From positions 9,858,001 to 9,922,000 of the forward strand of contig JBHGNT010000003.1 of the NCBI GenBank assembly GCA_043228905.1: 64,000 bases of DNA, read 5' to 3'. The position numbers were made by a program, and so were the translations under genes. Of the stretch, positions 36,383 through 47,462 are shown piece by piece; position 1 is the stretch's first letter; every line of letters begins with the position of its first letter. Origin of the DNA: Azolla caroliniana (lineage: Eukaryota > Polypodiophyta). The notes under the pieces were generated by a model. That model was not told the DNA's origin and searched no databases. It was given only the letters and a program-made list of their open reading frames with translations.

Positions 36383-36422
<40 letters not shown>
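36383..36422. repeat. (CT)n microsatellite
   Basis: About 19 CT units next to the LINE relict. Confidence 0.95.
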
Positions 36423-36699
36423 TAGTTAAACCACATATTTAAACTAATTGTATATAAAAACCACCATGACAATATTGTTGCCCATCGTCCCTTTATAGGG
36501 AGAGGGACATTCCCTAGTGCCCTCAAAAAGTTAAATACCGACATGATGAAACAACCCCTACATGTTCAAGCATCCACAATTGCCACATAAGATTCCTTTT
36601 AACTTTCTAATATATGCATTTACTCCACGTCAACAAATCAAACATTAAAGCATTTGCACGTATTCCAATTATACTATTGGAACATAATTCCCATCTCAT

Positions 36700-36960
36700 C
36701 CTTTAGTCAATTTTGAAGATATTGGTTAAGGATCCATTGTCTAGGCATCATGTACCAAGAAGACAAAACTTGCCATATTCTAATAAATATTTCCAAATAG
36801 CATATGTAATAGGCATTGAATATTGTCTTCTAACGGAGCAATGCAAAAGAAACATTTGTCCTATGTTGACACTTTCCTCTTGAGGGCCAAGCCTAAAGAA
36901 AGGGCCCTTATTATCACTCTCCAAATGAATCCTTGGATTGAAATGGCAATTAAGAATACC
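36700..36960 (-). pseudogene. LINE zf-RVT relict
   Basis: Minus-strand reading gives LGLALKRKVSTQDKCFFCIAPLEDNIQCLLHMLF, resembling the C-terminal zinc-binding domain of plant LINEs, with stops. It lies 5' of the RT fragment on the same strand, so the order is wrong for one element; a separate copy or rearrangement. Confidence 0.5.
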
Positions 36961-39900
36961 AACTACACTATAACATTTTCCTTCACGCTATAATAGACTT
37001 CCATATATTCTACTCCCTTGTGCTTTAAATAGGAGCCATGAAAGTGATGCAATTAAATTATGATTTAACGTGTTAGCACTTAGCACTTAGCACTTACAAT
37101 ATGATACTACCCTTCAAACTATCCACCCAAGGTTGATGATTTGCCTTCAGAGGCAAACATCATTGTACTTTCTTTCTATCTCCCTCTCTTTGCACAAGTT
37201 TTGAAAAAGAAAGAGATAGATAAGGTTAAAACAATCAATATTAACTTGACTTGGTATCTACCCTTGAACCCAAAACCTTAGTTATGGTAGGGAATTAATG
37301 ATAATATACTATACATATTTACATAGTTGACTAACAATTAATTAAACATGGAGAAAAGGGGAGGAGGCAAGAGAGGGATGTTGTATGTTTGTTTTATTAG
37401 TTATATATAAATATAATATAGCTCTCCCATCTCCCCTTCCTCCACATTTATGTAATTATTGATAGACTTTGTACATAGTTATATACATAGAGTCGATTAT
37501 AATTTGTTGCATCCACGAAACTTCCAAGAATTTAACATTTGTTATAGCAAATGGATAAGAGAAATATTAATTAGCACCTCACCCTACTTACTAGTATTAT
37601 TATATTTTAAAATACATATAGCAAATATAACCTTTAAAAGAAATGTTTTCATATATACTCTACTTTAAAAATGACATGACATCTTTATTTACTTTTTAAC
37701 CTTGCTAACTATAGTTTGTGGGCAAAAAATGGGAAATCAATAGTCAATGTACAACATTGATTGGCATATGCAAGATGACTTTGTCTTGGATGCTGAAATA
37801 AAGTTTCGAGATTCATTCAATGATTTAAAGACATATTGTTATGGCATTTCTCCTTGTTAGAGAAATCTAAGAGGTTGACACAAGAGTTACGGATCTCAAG
37901 ACATATCCCATCTTATGGTATTGGTCCATAATAAATCCAAAGATGAGGGATATAGTGGGGTCATTGATGGGTTTTGGGGTGATCGATATGATTTTGCATC
38001 CATTTTCATTGTACTTCTATATTTCCTAATCAACACATTACTATTTACAGGGATAGGGAGAGATTGACTGATTTTGTCCCAGCTAACTACTACGGACAAA
38101 TTAGTAAATGATAGAGAGCATTGAAGGGAAAAAGTTACATAGAGTTAATAAGAGGGTGGTCACAAAGGACAGAAACAAATCAATAAATGATAGGAGTCAT
38201 TACTAATAAGGCAGAACAAACATATCAATTAATGATAAGGGTCATATATGGAACAATAAAAAAGGAACAATCACTAAATGATTGAAGTAATTGCATGGCT
38301 TTCCAGAAAACATACAACTATTTTTCATAAGAAAATTACATAAATGGCATTGGGTGCTCTAGTATAACAAATTGAATTTTAGATATTGTAAACTCAATCT
38401 ATATAATATTTATGAACTTTTATGCATTGCGACGACCATAGTATGAACCATATGTATAATTCGTGCATTCACAGACTACAGTCAAGAATGTTTCAATCAT
38501 TCGAGTATGGTAAACACCCTCAAAGTATGGTAAATACCATACTTTTGTATTCATTATTTAATATAAGGTAAATTTTTTAAGGTAAAAAATGTAAAAGCAA
38601 ACATAAGAATGTTTTGATAATATACGCATTCGTATGAAAACGAATGTTTGCCAATGCATTCAAGTATGTTACGTACTATGACGACGACTATAAAATGAAG
38701 GGTTTAATGTTATTGTAGTGATGATAAAGTTGATAAGTTGTAACTTATTAAATTGTCAAATTTATTGAATTGGGTGTATTTATATGTACATACGCGTGCG
38801 TGCGTGCTTGCACACAATTAGATGAAATTTGAAAAAAGCTAGCTTACTTGGGTCAATATCCAACACACATCAACAAGTGACTCCATTGTTGAGACCTACT
38901 TACACACCATCATGCCTTCACCTCCATAAATACTCCAAACCTCGTTGTCAATAGCTTTGCATAATACATATCCTCAATAATATTGCTTTTGAAGGTACAA
39001 TGAGCAATGTAAAGAAATGTCCTCAGAACTTCACCTAAAGGTAAGTTGTGGGGAATTACACAACAAGCATACCATAAGCATATGTGCTCCCACATCAACA
39101 AAACTAACAACGTTGGGTGTTCTTTAAAGGCATGCATAGAACGTAATAAACGTGTTCGTGCAAGCATCCAAACGTTTGAAAATGAACACGTTTAAAAAGG
39201 GAAAAATGTGTGTTCCTTTCTTTTCCCTTTTTTGTATTTTTTTTCAAGAGTGTGCCATTCCACCGACTATGCACACTTCAAAGTTGCTCCAAGGAGGCCA
39301 TTCCAAAGCCTCCGCAACAATTCCTACTCTGCCATTCAGTTTTAATAGAAGAGCTGCAGAGCTTCAACAATGGCCTACATCAGATCAAATCATGACTTTA
39401 TGTGATGATGAAGGGAACATCATGATAAAAAAAACCATCAAAAACCTTAATAACGTTTATGATAGCAGCCTATTACATTTTGATTTAATTATTCGGAGCG
39501 CTAAGGCTAGATTAATCTCACAACAAGATTATACCTCTAATAATGATGCTTCTAATCACATGCATCACCAATCCATGAATCTATCGACGCCATTATGGTC
39601 ACAAAATGGCATTCAATCCAATGTTCTAGCGATTTGTATGTTATCAGCATTTAATATTCATGTTATCTCCCCCGATGTTATTAACTCGACGTCAAGAACA
39701 AGCGTTGTATCAGGTTTCTGGTTTGCTCTTCAGCCTATTTGATCCAAATCATTTGTTAGAAGAGGTCCCAAAACCATACTTGAGAATAAGGTATTCGCTA
39801 GATGTAGACATTCTAATTTATTTGTATATGTGAATTAATCTTTATGCATATGCAATAGAAATCACAATAAATTTTCTCAGTGATACACCCAATCTAATTT

Positions 39901-39989
39901 ATTTATATATGTGAGTTAATCTTTTTGGATGCATTTGCTTGAACCTAATAAAAAAATCTACCTACATAATAAGAAGGGAGTTCAGTCAA
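36961..39989. other. AT-rich intergenic DNA, no supported gene
   Basis: Read in six frames without recognisable motif. A 180-residue open stretch ending at 39742 (+) has no known domain and starts without good context. Short (GCGT)n at 38797-38810. Confidence 0.5.
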
Positions 39990-40645
39990 TATTCTAATGC
40001 TATCTGATGTAGCTAGTTAGCTATAGTGTGGTAGCTAATTAGTTATGATAATATTCTAATGTACCTAATTAGCCATGATCATATTCTGATGTAGCTAATT
40101 AGCTATGATCATATTCTGGTGTAGCTAATTAGCTTTGGCCAATAGCTAGTTAGTTATGATCATATTCTGATGTAGCTAATTAGTTATGATCATATTACGA
40201 TGTAGCTAATTAGCTATGATCATATTCTGATGTAGCTAATTAGCTTTGGCCACTAGCTAGTTAGTTATAATCACATTCTGATGTAGCTAATTCACTTTGG
40301 CCAGTAGCTAGTTAGCTATTACCAGTAGCTAGTTAGCTATGCTCACATTCTGACGTAGCTAATTAGCCATTATAATATTTTGATGTAACTAATTACCTAT
40401 GATCATATTCTAATGTAGCTAATTAGCTTTGGCTGGTAGCTAGTAGCTATTGCTAGTAGTTAGTTAGCCATTGCCATCTGGTTTAAGCTAATTAGCTATG
40501 ATCATATTCTGATGTAGTTAATTAGCTTAGGTCAGTAGCTAGTTAGCTAATTAGCTACTTCCAAACTAAATTAGCCTTGATTATGACTGAATGTAGCTAA
40601 TCATCTATGTCCTGATGTAGATAGAAGCTCAAGCCACTAGTTATT
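39990..40645. repeat. ~30-bp minisatellite with TAGCTAATTAGCTA core
   Basis: About 18 degenerate copies of TGATGTAGCTAATTAGCTATGATCATATTC and of a second type with TTTGGCCAGTAGCTAGTTAG. The cores TAGCTAATTAGCTA and ATGATCAT are palindromic. Confidence 0.9.
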
Positions 40646-41170
40646 GCAGCTAATTACCTAGTGATTGTAATATCAATAATGCATAGACTTATGACAATAA
40701 GCTTAATAATCAAAACATATGATGAAATAAATGTAAATACTTGAGGTACATCAAGAAGATGAATGGGATGCTCATTGTATTGATTCCTTCCAATACGTTT
40801 CCTGCACAAATCCTTCTTATTGGGTGAAACCCTACTCTCATTAGTGTTGTGACCCAAGCTTCGAAGAAGATGTCGATGTCCAAGAAAAGAAGATAATAAC
40901 AAACGAGAAGACAATAACAAGAAAAGATGTGACCAACAAGAATTTGTATTATCGTAAACCAAGATTACAAGGTGGCTGAAGATTGGTGTTGAATCGGAAT
41001 GGTTCAACAAGTCTAAGCAGATCTTCGACTTATATACTATATATCAGATTGTGCATGATCACCATTTGGCATACATGGTGTGTGCCACTTGGTGGTCATC
41101 TATTGTGTCTAGTGCTCCATAGTTCTTGAATAATAATAATATGAAAATAAATTTGTTAATTAAAATAAGT

Positions 41171-41226
41171 TGGTGTAATGGTTAGAGTGTAAGACCTTTG
41201 TTCAAAGATCACAAGTTCAATGAGTT
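41171..41226 (+). repeat. tRNA-like (SINE-like) fragment
   Basis: A-box-like TGGTGTAATGGTTAGAG and B-box-like ACAAGTTCAATGAG. Sits just past the end of the Tekay pol relict on the antisense strand, as does the one at 1459-1518. Confidence 0.35.
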
Positions 41227-43738
41227 CCATGAGTCGCAATGCATGAACTAGGTTTTGGTTTATGGGGATAACAAAGTTGAAACTCTTGTATAAGTTCAGA
41301 GGCATTAGTGACATTCGTTGCAGGTTCCTATGTTCGATTTGCAGGCGTGTATCCAAGCCAATCTACTAGATAATATAACTTATTGCGGACGATCTTGGAG
41401 TCCAAAATAACTTCTATTTCATATTCGGGTCCTTCAGCAAGTTGAATTGGAGGTGGTGGTGGAATAACTCGATTTGGGATAGAACTTGATGTCCATGATT
41501 CTAACAATGACACATGAAATACTGGATGAAGACGCATATGTGAAGGCAAGTCCAAACGAAATGCAACATTGTTGACTTGATGAGAGATTACAAATGGACC
41601 TAGACGTTGGAAATCCAAATTGGCACATGGTCGTGTAGTTTTCACATTACGACGCAATAACCATACACAATCACCAACTTTAAACTTAAGGTCCTCAAGT
41701 GTAGAATATAAGTGATGATTATCCGCCACCTTCTTGTAGTTAGCTTGAGCACGAAGAAAATTATGAGAAAGGTTGGCTTGACTTTCTTTGAGTTGTTCTA
41801 GACGATCCTTGACCGTGGGATTGTTTGAGACTTTTGAACATTCAAGCATCATCCACCAATGATGATATCCTATGTTTGCAAAGAATGGAGTGAATCCGTA
41901 GAAGAATGGATTGAATTATTGTAGGCAAATTCTGCCATATGTAAGAAATTCCGAAATGTCCAACCAATGGTGAATCATGGTAGTGATGCAAGACTTCAAG
42001 TCGAGAAGGTCCATTGGGAATATAAGTACGGTTGTTTCTAAAAATCAACCCATCATGCCAACTAAAGTTCCCATAATCCATGCGAGAAAACTTGGAGCAT
42101 GAACAAGAAGCATGATCTGGAACAATGTGGTCTAAAATATCTTGTGCAAAATCATTTGAACCACTGCTCGAGAGAATAGAATCAAGAAATTTGAATCCAA
42201 AGTTGTCCCAACAAAATTTGGCACCATTAATCGTAGACAACTGGGGCTCAAAAGGACTTGTTCTTGATGGTTATAAGTTGGGTCCCCTGGTTTTGGTGCA
42301 AAATAAGAGCGTCTTGATAAGGCATCAACTTTTCCTTGTTGTATTCCTGGTCGATATGTTATCACAAAGTTGAACCGTGTCATAAATTGTGCCCACCGAG
42401 CTTGTCATCGATTTGGGACTCGAGCATTTTGAAAGTATGTGAGGTTTTTATGATCATTGTAAACAACAATTTGGTGGGGAGAACCTTGAACTAAGAAGTG
42501 ACACCATTGTTCGAAAGAATGAACAATTGCCAACAATTCCTTGTCATGGATTTCATAATTGATTTCTGCAGCATCAAACTTTCTTGAATGAAATGTAACT
42601 GGATGCAATTTCTCATCATGCACTATTTGCGATAGAACACTTCCTAGTGCAAAATCAGATGCATTTGCTTCTATGATAAACGGCTTTTCAAGTTCAACGT
42701 GAACCAAAATGGGAGCAAATGTAAATGCTTGCTTCAAGCTGTCAAATGCATCGACTGCGCTTGACGTCCATACAAATGGTCGGCTCTTCTGTGTTTGTGT
42801 TAGTTTTGTGAGGGGCAAAACAATTTTTGAGTAACTCTTGATGAACATGTGGTAGAAATTTGAAAAACCCAAGAAACATTGCAGATCGCGAACTGAGCCT
42901 GGTGTCTTCCAATCTAGAACCATTTGTACTTTCTTTGGATCCATAGAAATACCTTCTGGAGAGACCATATACCATAGAAATTCCACTTGATTGCAGTCAA
43001 AGCAACACTTCTCTAGTTTGGCATAAAGACCAAATTCTCGTAATCGTTGTAGAACTTGTCAAACATGGTTATCATGCTCCTCTTGTGTCTTTTTCTAGAT
43101 TAGTATGTCCTCCAAGTAAATTATTGTGAAGATATCAAAGAAATCTCGAAAGATATCATTTGCCATATGTTGGAAAACTACTGGAGCATTTGTAAGATTG
43201 AATGGCATTACTATGTACTCAAAGTGACCATATCGCATATCAAAAACAGTTTTCCATTCATCACCAGGTCGAATATGAACAAGGTTGTAAGCTCCTCATA
43301 AGTCTAGCCTTGTGAAGTATTTGGCCCCACTGAGACGTTCCAAGAGATTTGGAATCAATGGTAGAGCATATCGATTTCGGATCATAACCTTGTTCAAGCC
43401 TTGATAATCTACGACCAAACTAAAGAGCCATCTTTCTTCTTAACAAAAAAAATAAGAGCGCCAGTAGGAGATCGAGAATGTCGAATAAAGCCATTTGCAA
43501 GATTCTCATCAATATATTCTCAAAGAACTTTCAATTCTGATGGTGAAAGGTTATAAATTGGTCTCCATGGTGGTTCTTTCTCAACATGCAAAACAATGGG
43601 ACAATCATATGGCCGATGATCAGGAAGTGTTGTGGCCTTTACCTTATCAAACACATCGGAAATTTTTTGATACTTTTTGTGGTAAATGGACCTCTGAATC
43701 TTGTGGGTTTGAAAACGGGGTTATGACCACTACAAACA
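41220..43738 (-). pseudogene. Tekay-like Ty3/gypsy pol relict (RT to chromodomain)
   Basis: Minus strand, high to low coordinate: RT start (YDCPIVLHVEKEPPWRPIYNLSPSEL near 43560), RT with several stops to about 42990, RNase H (FLGFSNFYHMFIKSYSKIVLPLTKL, LVQGSPHQIVVYNDHKNLTYF), integrase zinc region (YHDSPLVGHFGIS) near 41950, then directly the integrase C-terminus and chromodomain (VILDSKIVRNKLYYLVDWLGY) to about 41225. The integrase catalytic core is deleted. Same family as 1-1441; its protease lies at 45010-45470, displaced by later insertions. Confidence 0.85.
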
Positions 43739-44083
43739 TGTGAAAGAATACGTGTGCGGAAGCGTGTACGATAGACATTGAGTACACAATCGGTGTTCAG
43801 AAACTCAACAGTTAGGTAAACAGAGAGAATGGTGATGAGAGAGAAACAGAGAGAGTAGACAACAACTTTCTATTACGAATAATGAACACTCTATACATAC
43901 ACCGTCCTTCGTGAGCACTTTTTATACAAGCCTGGACAAGTGGGCTGGCACAAGTACCATAAGTACTTGAATGCTCATAAATGAGCCTGATACTAATTCT
44001 GCCTATAGTAATAGGAATATAGGCCCTCAACGGTGTCGTGGTGTGGCGTGTGCAGTGTGAGAAAAACCGAGGTTCCACGCACA
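43739..44083 (-). repeat. Solo-LTR candidate inside the Tekay relict
   Basis: On the minus strand starts TGTGCGTGGAACC and ends TTTCACA, i.e. TGTG/CACA ends, with an internal TATA box (GTATAAAAAG near 43925) and T/C-rich region after it. It sits exactly where the Tekay RT frame stops. No matching 5-bp flank duplication seen. Confidence 0.5.
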
Positions 44084-44139
44084 TCTCATGAAATAATGTA
44101 TAAATAAATAAATAATAATAATAATAATAATAAGTAGCT

Positions 44140-44270
44140 TGTAGTAGCTTAGTGGATAAGAATTATAAGTATATGTAGAGAGGTGTAGAGTTTGAGTCTC
44201 TCTTCTTACAAATCAAGGAATATTTTGCTCCCCTTCCATTTTTGTGATAAAGGAAATAAAGAAAAAAGCA
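44140..44270 (+). repeat. tRNA-derived SINE candidate
   Basis: A box TAGCTTAGTGGATAAG (from 44145) matches the plant tRNA-SINE consensus well; B box AGTTTGAGTCT (44189-44199) follows at tRNA spacing. Downstream is a T-rich tail (CCATTTTTGTG). Preceded by (AAT)n. Confidence 0.55.
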
Positions 44271-44759
44271 TGTAATGTTAAAATAAGCTCCTCTTTCCTC
44301 TATAAGAGAGGAGGGATAGGGTTTGAGAGCCTCCTTTTCTCCTTATCCCTTTCTCCTTCTTCTTTTCCTTCTAGGGTCTTCTTTTCTCCTCAACATACTA
44401 GAGTACTTAGGATTTTAGGGTTTGAGAGTTTTGCTTCTAGTATTCTACTTATTACTCGGGATATTTTAGGGTTTGGATTTCTTAAAGAATGGCTTCTTCG
44501 GCATCTCGGTGGTAGTCAACTCAGTGGCTGGGTGCGGAAGGGAGGTTATAGTGGCACAAGAGCTACTCCGAATCGAGGCAACATAGCCATCAGAAGTAGT
44601 TAGACTTGGAACCCACTAGACTCACCTTTGCCGGTTTATTTTAGCCCCTTTGGTTGGTTTATAACCGATTATTGTAATAACCTCCGAAATCGTGGTGTCA
44701 AGTCTAACAATTGTAAAAAAATTAAAAACAAAAACCCTAATCTATATCAAAACTTATGT
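44271..44759. other. Unassigned insertion with TATA-like and pyrimidine-rich sequence
   Basis: Between the SINE-like unit and the copia fragment. CTCTATAAGAGAGG followed by T/C-rich leader looks like an LTR or TRIM promoter, but no ends could be fixed. Confidence 0.3.
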
Positions 44760-44987
44760 ATATTTCCCCATGTCTTTGTCTTAATCTCCCACTTCCTCAC
44801 TACTTTTGTCTCCCCGGTCCAAGGCCCCAACGGTCCCGTTCAAGCGACACACGCACGCGAAACTTTGCGACAACGGCCTTTTGGAATCCTTCCGACTCGG
44901 CAGACCCGAATCAAACTCTATTCGATTCGGCTCTCGGCTCTCGGCTTCTTCAGCCGATTCGACCCATGTTGAGCTTGTCTCTCAACA
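44760..44987 (+). pseudogene. Fragment related to the 60-64 kb copia element
   Basis: Plus-strand GPRPQRSRSS parallels GPRPQWSRSS of the copia linker at about 62020, with matching DNA (GGTCCAAGGCCCCA, GGTCCCGTTCAAGC). It ends in the palindrome TGTTGAG...CTCAACA (44967-44987), also found at the LTR edge 59994-60014. Internally deleted derivative. Confidence 0.45.
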
Positions 44988-45009
44988 AAACACAAACATG
45001 TATTATATA

Positions 45010-45470
45010 GTAGCTTCTTTACGTAATCTTTCGAGAGAGATAGTTGATATATATCTTGGTTTTAGCTTTGAGGTTGATGTGGTGAGGAGCTTTGAATTTT
45101 TGTTGTCTCGTGAATCTATAATTTTACGCTTCTTCCAATCAATCTTTGGATTGTGAAGTTCGAACCAAGGCAACCCAAGAACAATTGGATGTTAAGGACT
45201 GCTTATGATATTGAAAGATATTACACAAGCTAAATTTCCACGAACTACATGAATAGGCTCTGATTGTTCGGTATGATGCAACAAAACGTCCATTGATTAC
45301 TGCTACAGAAGCTAGACGAGGAAGCTTATAGAGTATAATTTCTTGTGTTATGGAAAAATCCCGATCCATGAAACATGAGTTGACTCCTGAATCCAAGAGT
45401 GCAGATGCAAGAACTTGATGACATCTTGATGTGCTGAGTTGAACTTGTGCCGTTAAAACTTCACTGACTC
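45010..45470 (-). pseudogene. Tekay-like aspartic protease relict
   Basis: Minus strand: VLASALLDSGVNSCFMDRD holds the retroviral-type DSG active site; after a frameshift LGLPWFELHNPKIDWKKR follows. This is the gag-pol protease belonging upstream of the RT at 43.7 kb, separated from it by the inserted pieces at 43739-45000. Confidence 0.7.
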
Positions 45471-45513
45471 GGTTCGATGAAATGGAACCCAAGCTATTAG
45501 AGATATGATCTAA

Positions 45514-45954
45514 TGTAAGCGTATGATAAGGAGAAAAGAATGATAGATAGATAGATAGAAAGGAGAGAGAGAAAGAAGGGTGCCGATCCACCCGGCCACC
45601 CCCAAGCGAAGGGATTGAGACGGACTCGAGCCTCGATTGGCGTCCAATACCACTGTCGTGGCATCGAGTCGTACTTGGTGCTGGCGCGCTCGCTACAAGA
45701 GTTAAACCACCACGAAACAAAGTCTCGACGTAGTCAAAAGATGATGAAACGAGGGTAGCTAGGCCTCTTATTTATAGCGATACCCAAGGCCTCCAGGCAA
45801 GTTCACACTTGGCCTAATGGGTTGTCTCAATCCCAAAGATTAAAAGTAATCCTCCCCTTCTTTACACTCTCGTTTAACCCTCACACTTATCCACGTGTAT
45901 AGAATACTACGGTAAATTCTCACCACGGGATAATATATGGTCATGCCCGTAACA
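45514..45954 (-). repeat. 3' LTR of the Reina-like chromovirus
   Basis: Minus strand starts TGTTACGGGCATGACC directly after a polypurine tract (AAAGAGGGAG, about 45956-45967) and ends GCTTACA at 45514; 441 bp. Contains TATA (GCTATAAATAAG, near 45770). TCTAA (45509-45513) is the candidate target duplication. Inserted in the Tekay relict. Confidence 0.65.
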
Positions 45955-45959
45955 TACTC

Positions 45960-46795
45960 CCTCTTTAAAACATTGCACTCTTGTAATGGGAAGTTAGTTC
46001 TGAGAGTATTTTCACGTTCCCATGTGGCATCTTTTATTGATTTATCCATCCATTTTATTTTAAATTCTCAGATTTCTTTAGTACGTAATTTTTTTGTTTT
46101 AACATCGAGAATTCTTTCTAGTACATGTGGTTTAGAAGATAATTATTCAGAAGTAACTAGAGTTTTAGTTGTAACTGTATTGTTGCCAAAACGTAGAAGT
46201 TCTTTTAGACGACTCACATGAAAAACTGGATGAATATCAACACCATCAGGAAGAGTGAGACAATAGGCTGATGACCCAATGCGTTTGAGGACTGTAAAAG
46301 GTCCACAAAACTGTGGGGCTAACTTAGCGCACTTACCCTTAGACAATGTCTTAGAATTGTGAGGTACACGTAAAAATACCTTCTGTCCAGGGTTGAATAC
46401 ACGAGGTTGCCTATGATGATCGACATAAAAACGTGCTCTATCTTGAGCTATTTTTATATTATCTCGTGCAATATGCAACATATCTTGCATATCCCAAAGA
46501 AAGTTTTACGTACTTCGCAACTCATCATGATGTATATTAACATCAATCGGGGCTCGTGGCTGAAAACCATACATCAACATAAAATGACTATATCTCGTCG
46601 ACATATGCTTGGAGCTGTTATAAGCAAACTCCAAAATTGGGAGATAATGTTCCCATTTTGTTGGTTTTGTACCAACGTATGCTCGAAGCATATCTTCAAT
46701 AATTTGATTTACTCGTTCTGTCTGTCCATTGGATTGAGGATGATCCGTGGAGCTCATGCTCAATGTAGTTTCTAAGTTCTTAAAGACTTGCGTTC
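45960..46795 (-). pseudogene. Reina-like chromovirus integrase C-terminal half and chromodomain
   Basis: Minus strand: ETTLSMSSTDHPQSNGQTERVNQ (end of the catalytic core), LPILEFAYNSS, then after a shift PQFCGPFTVLKRIG and HPVFHVSRLKELL, and a degenerate chromodomain (VKTKKLRTKEI ... KWMDKSIKDATWERE) near 46020. The N-terminal half continues at 56908-57290 on the other side of the Tork insertion; the two halves join in the integrase core. Stops and shifts present. Confidence 0.85.
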
Positions 46796-46800
46796 AAAAG
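46796..46800 (+). repeat. Target-site duplication of the Tork array, left
   Basis: AAAAG, repeated at 56903-56907 after the last LTR. Confidence 0.85.
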
Positions 46801-47432
46801 TGTTGGGTTTACGGTCCCTTTCGGATGGGATGGTCGGATGTCGGAGATGAATGACGACAAGCCCGATTGCGGTTTCGGAACCGGATGATGAAGACCCCGG
46901 CTTTGGAGCCGGATGACGAATGTACCCGGAGAGAGATCCGGATGCAGGGACATATCTGTGAATATGTTTGCCAAGGGCCCTTGAGGCTATAGTTGTAAAT
47001 AGCCCTAAAGTCATATGTGTATAAATATGACTTAGGGCAAACAGTTTTAATGTTGCTACTTATTTTTCTGTTTTTCCACTCAAGAGGAGTGAAGAGAGAG
47101 AGCAGCCGTGAGAGAGAGAGAGAGCAGCCGTGAGAGAGATAGAGCGCGAGAGAGGAAGAGGTCGACGCCTCTGTGTAATTCCGCCGCCTGTGGCGAGGAC
47201 AGCGAGCTCAAGGTCGTCGCCTTGCAGCTCGCCATTGTATATTTCTCTGTGCATAGTTTTGGTTTGGAGTCTTGTACTCCCGTGGTTTTTCCCGTACAGG
47301 GTTTTCCACGTTAAATCGTGTGCCCACTTATTTACTTTTGCATTTCCCATTTTCTACAACAACGATTCGTGTGTTTCCTTGGTTGTGGCCGAGAGGTGGA
47401 GTTTGGAAAGTGTCGATTGATTATTTCCATCA
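46801..47432 (+). repeat. Tork-like LTR 1
   Basis: 632 bp, TGTTGGG ... TTCCATCA. TATAAATA at 47020-47027 lies in the loop/edge of a hairpin (47002-47016 with 47025-47038). Differs from LTR2 at three positions, all CpG to TpG/CpA changes. Confidence 0.95.
47002..47038 (+). promoter_or_regulatory. TATA box inside a near-perfect inverted repeat
   Basis: GCCCTAAAGTCATAT pairs with ATATGACTTAGGGC (one bulged A), enclosing and overlapping TATAAATA. Conserved in all three LTRs (also near 51748-51784 and 56490-56526). Confidence 0.8.
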
Positions 47433-47435
47433 ATT

Positions 47436-47447
47436 TGGTATCAGAGC
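47436..47447 (+). other. Primer binding site, Tork copy 1 (initiator tRNA-Met)
   Basis: TGGTATCAGAGC three bases after the LTR end; exact initiator-Met primer site. Confidence 0.9.
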
Positions 47448-47462
47448 AGGCTGCTGCAGAAA

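Noticed and set aside
39152-39742. 196-codon open frame
   Set aside because: GTG start, low-complexity beginning, no recognisable domain; AT-rich surroundings allow such frames by chance.
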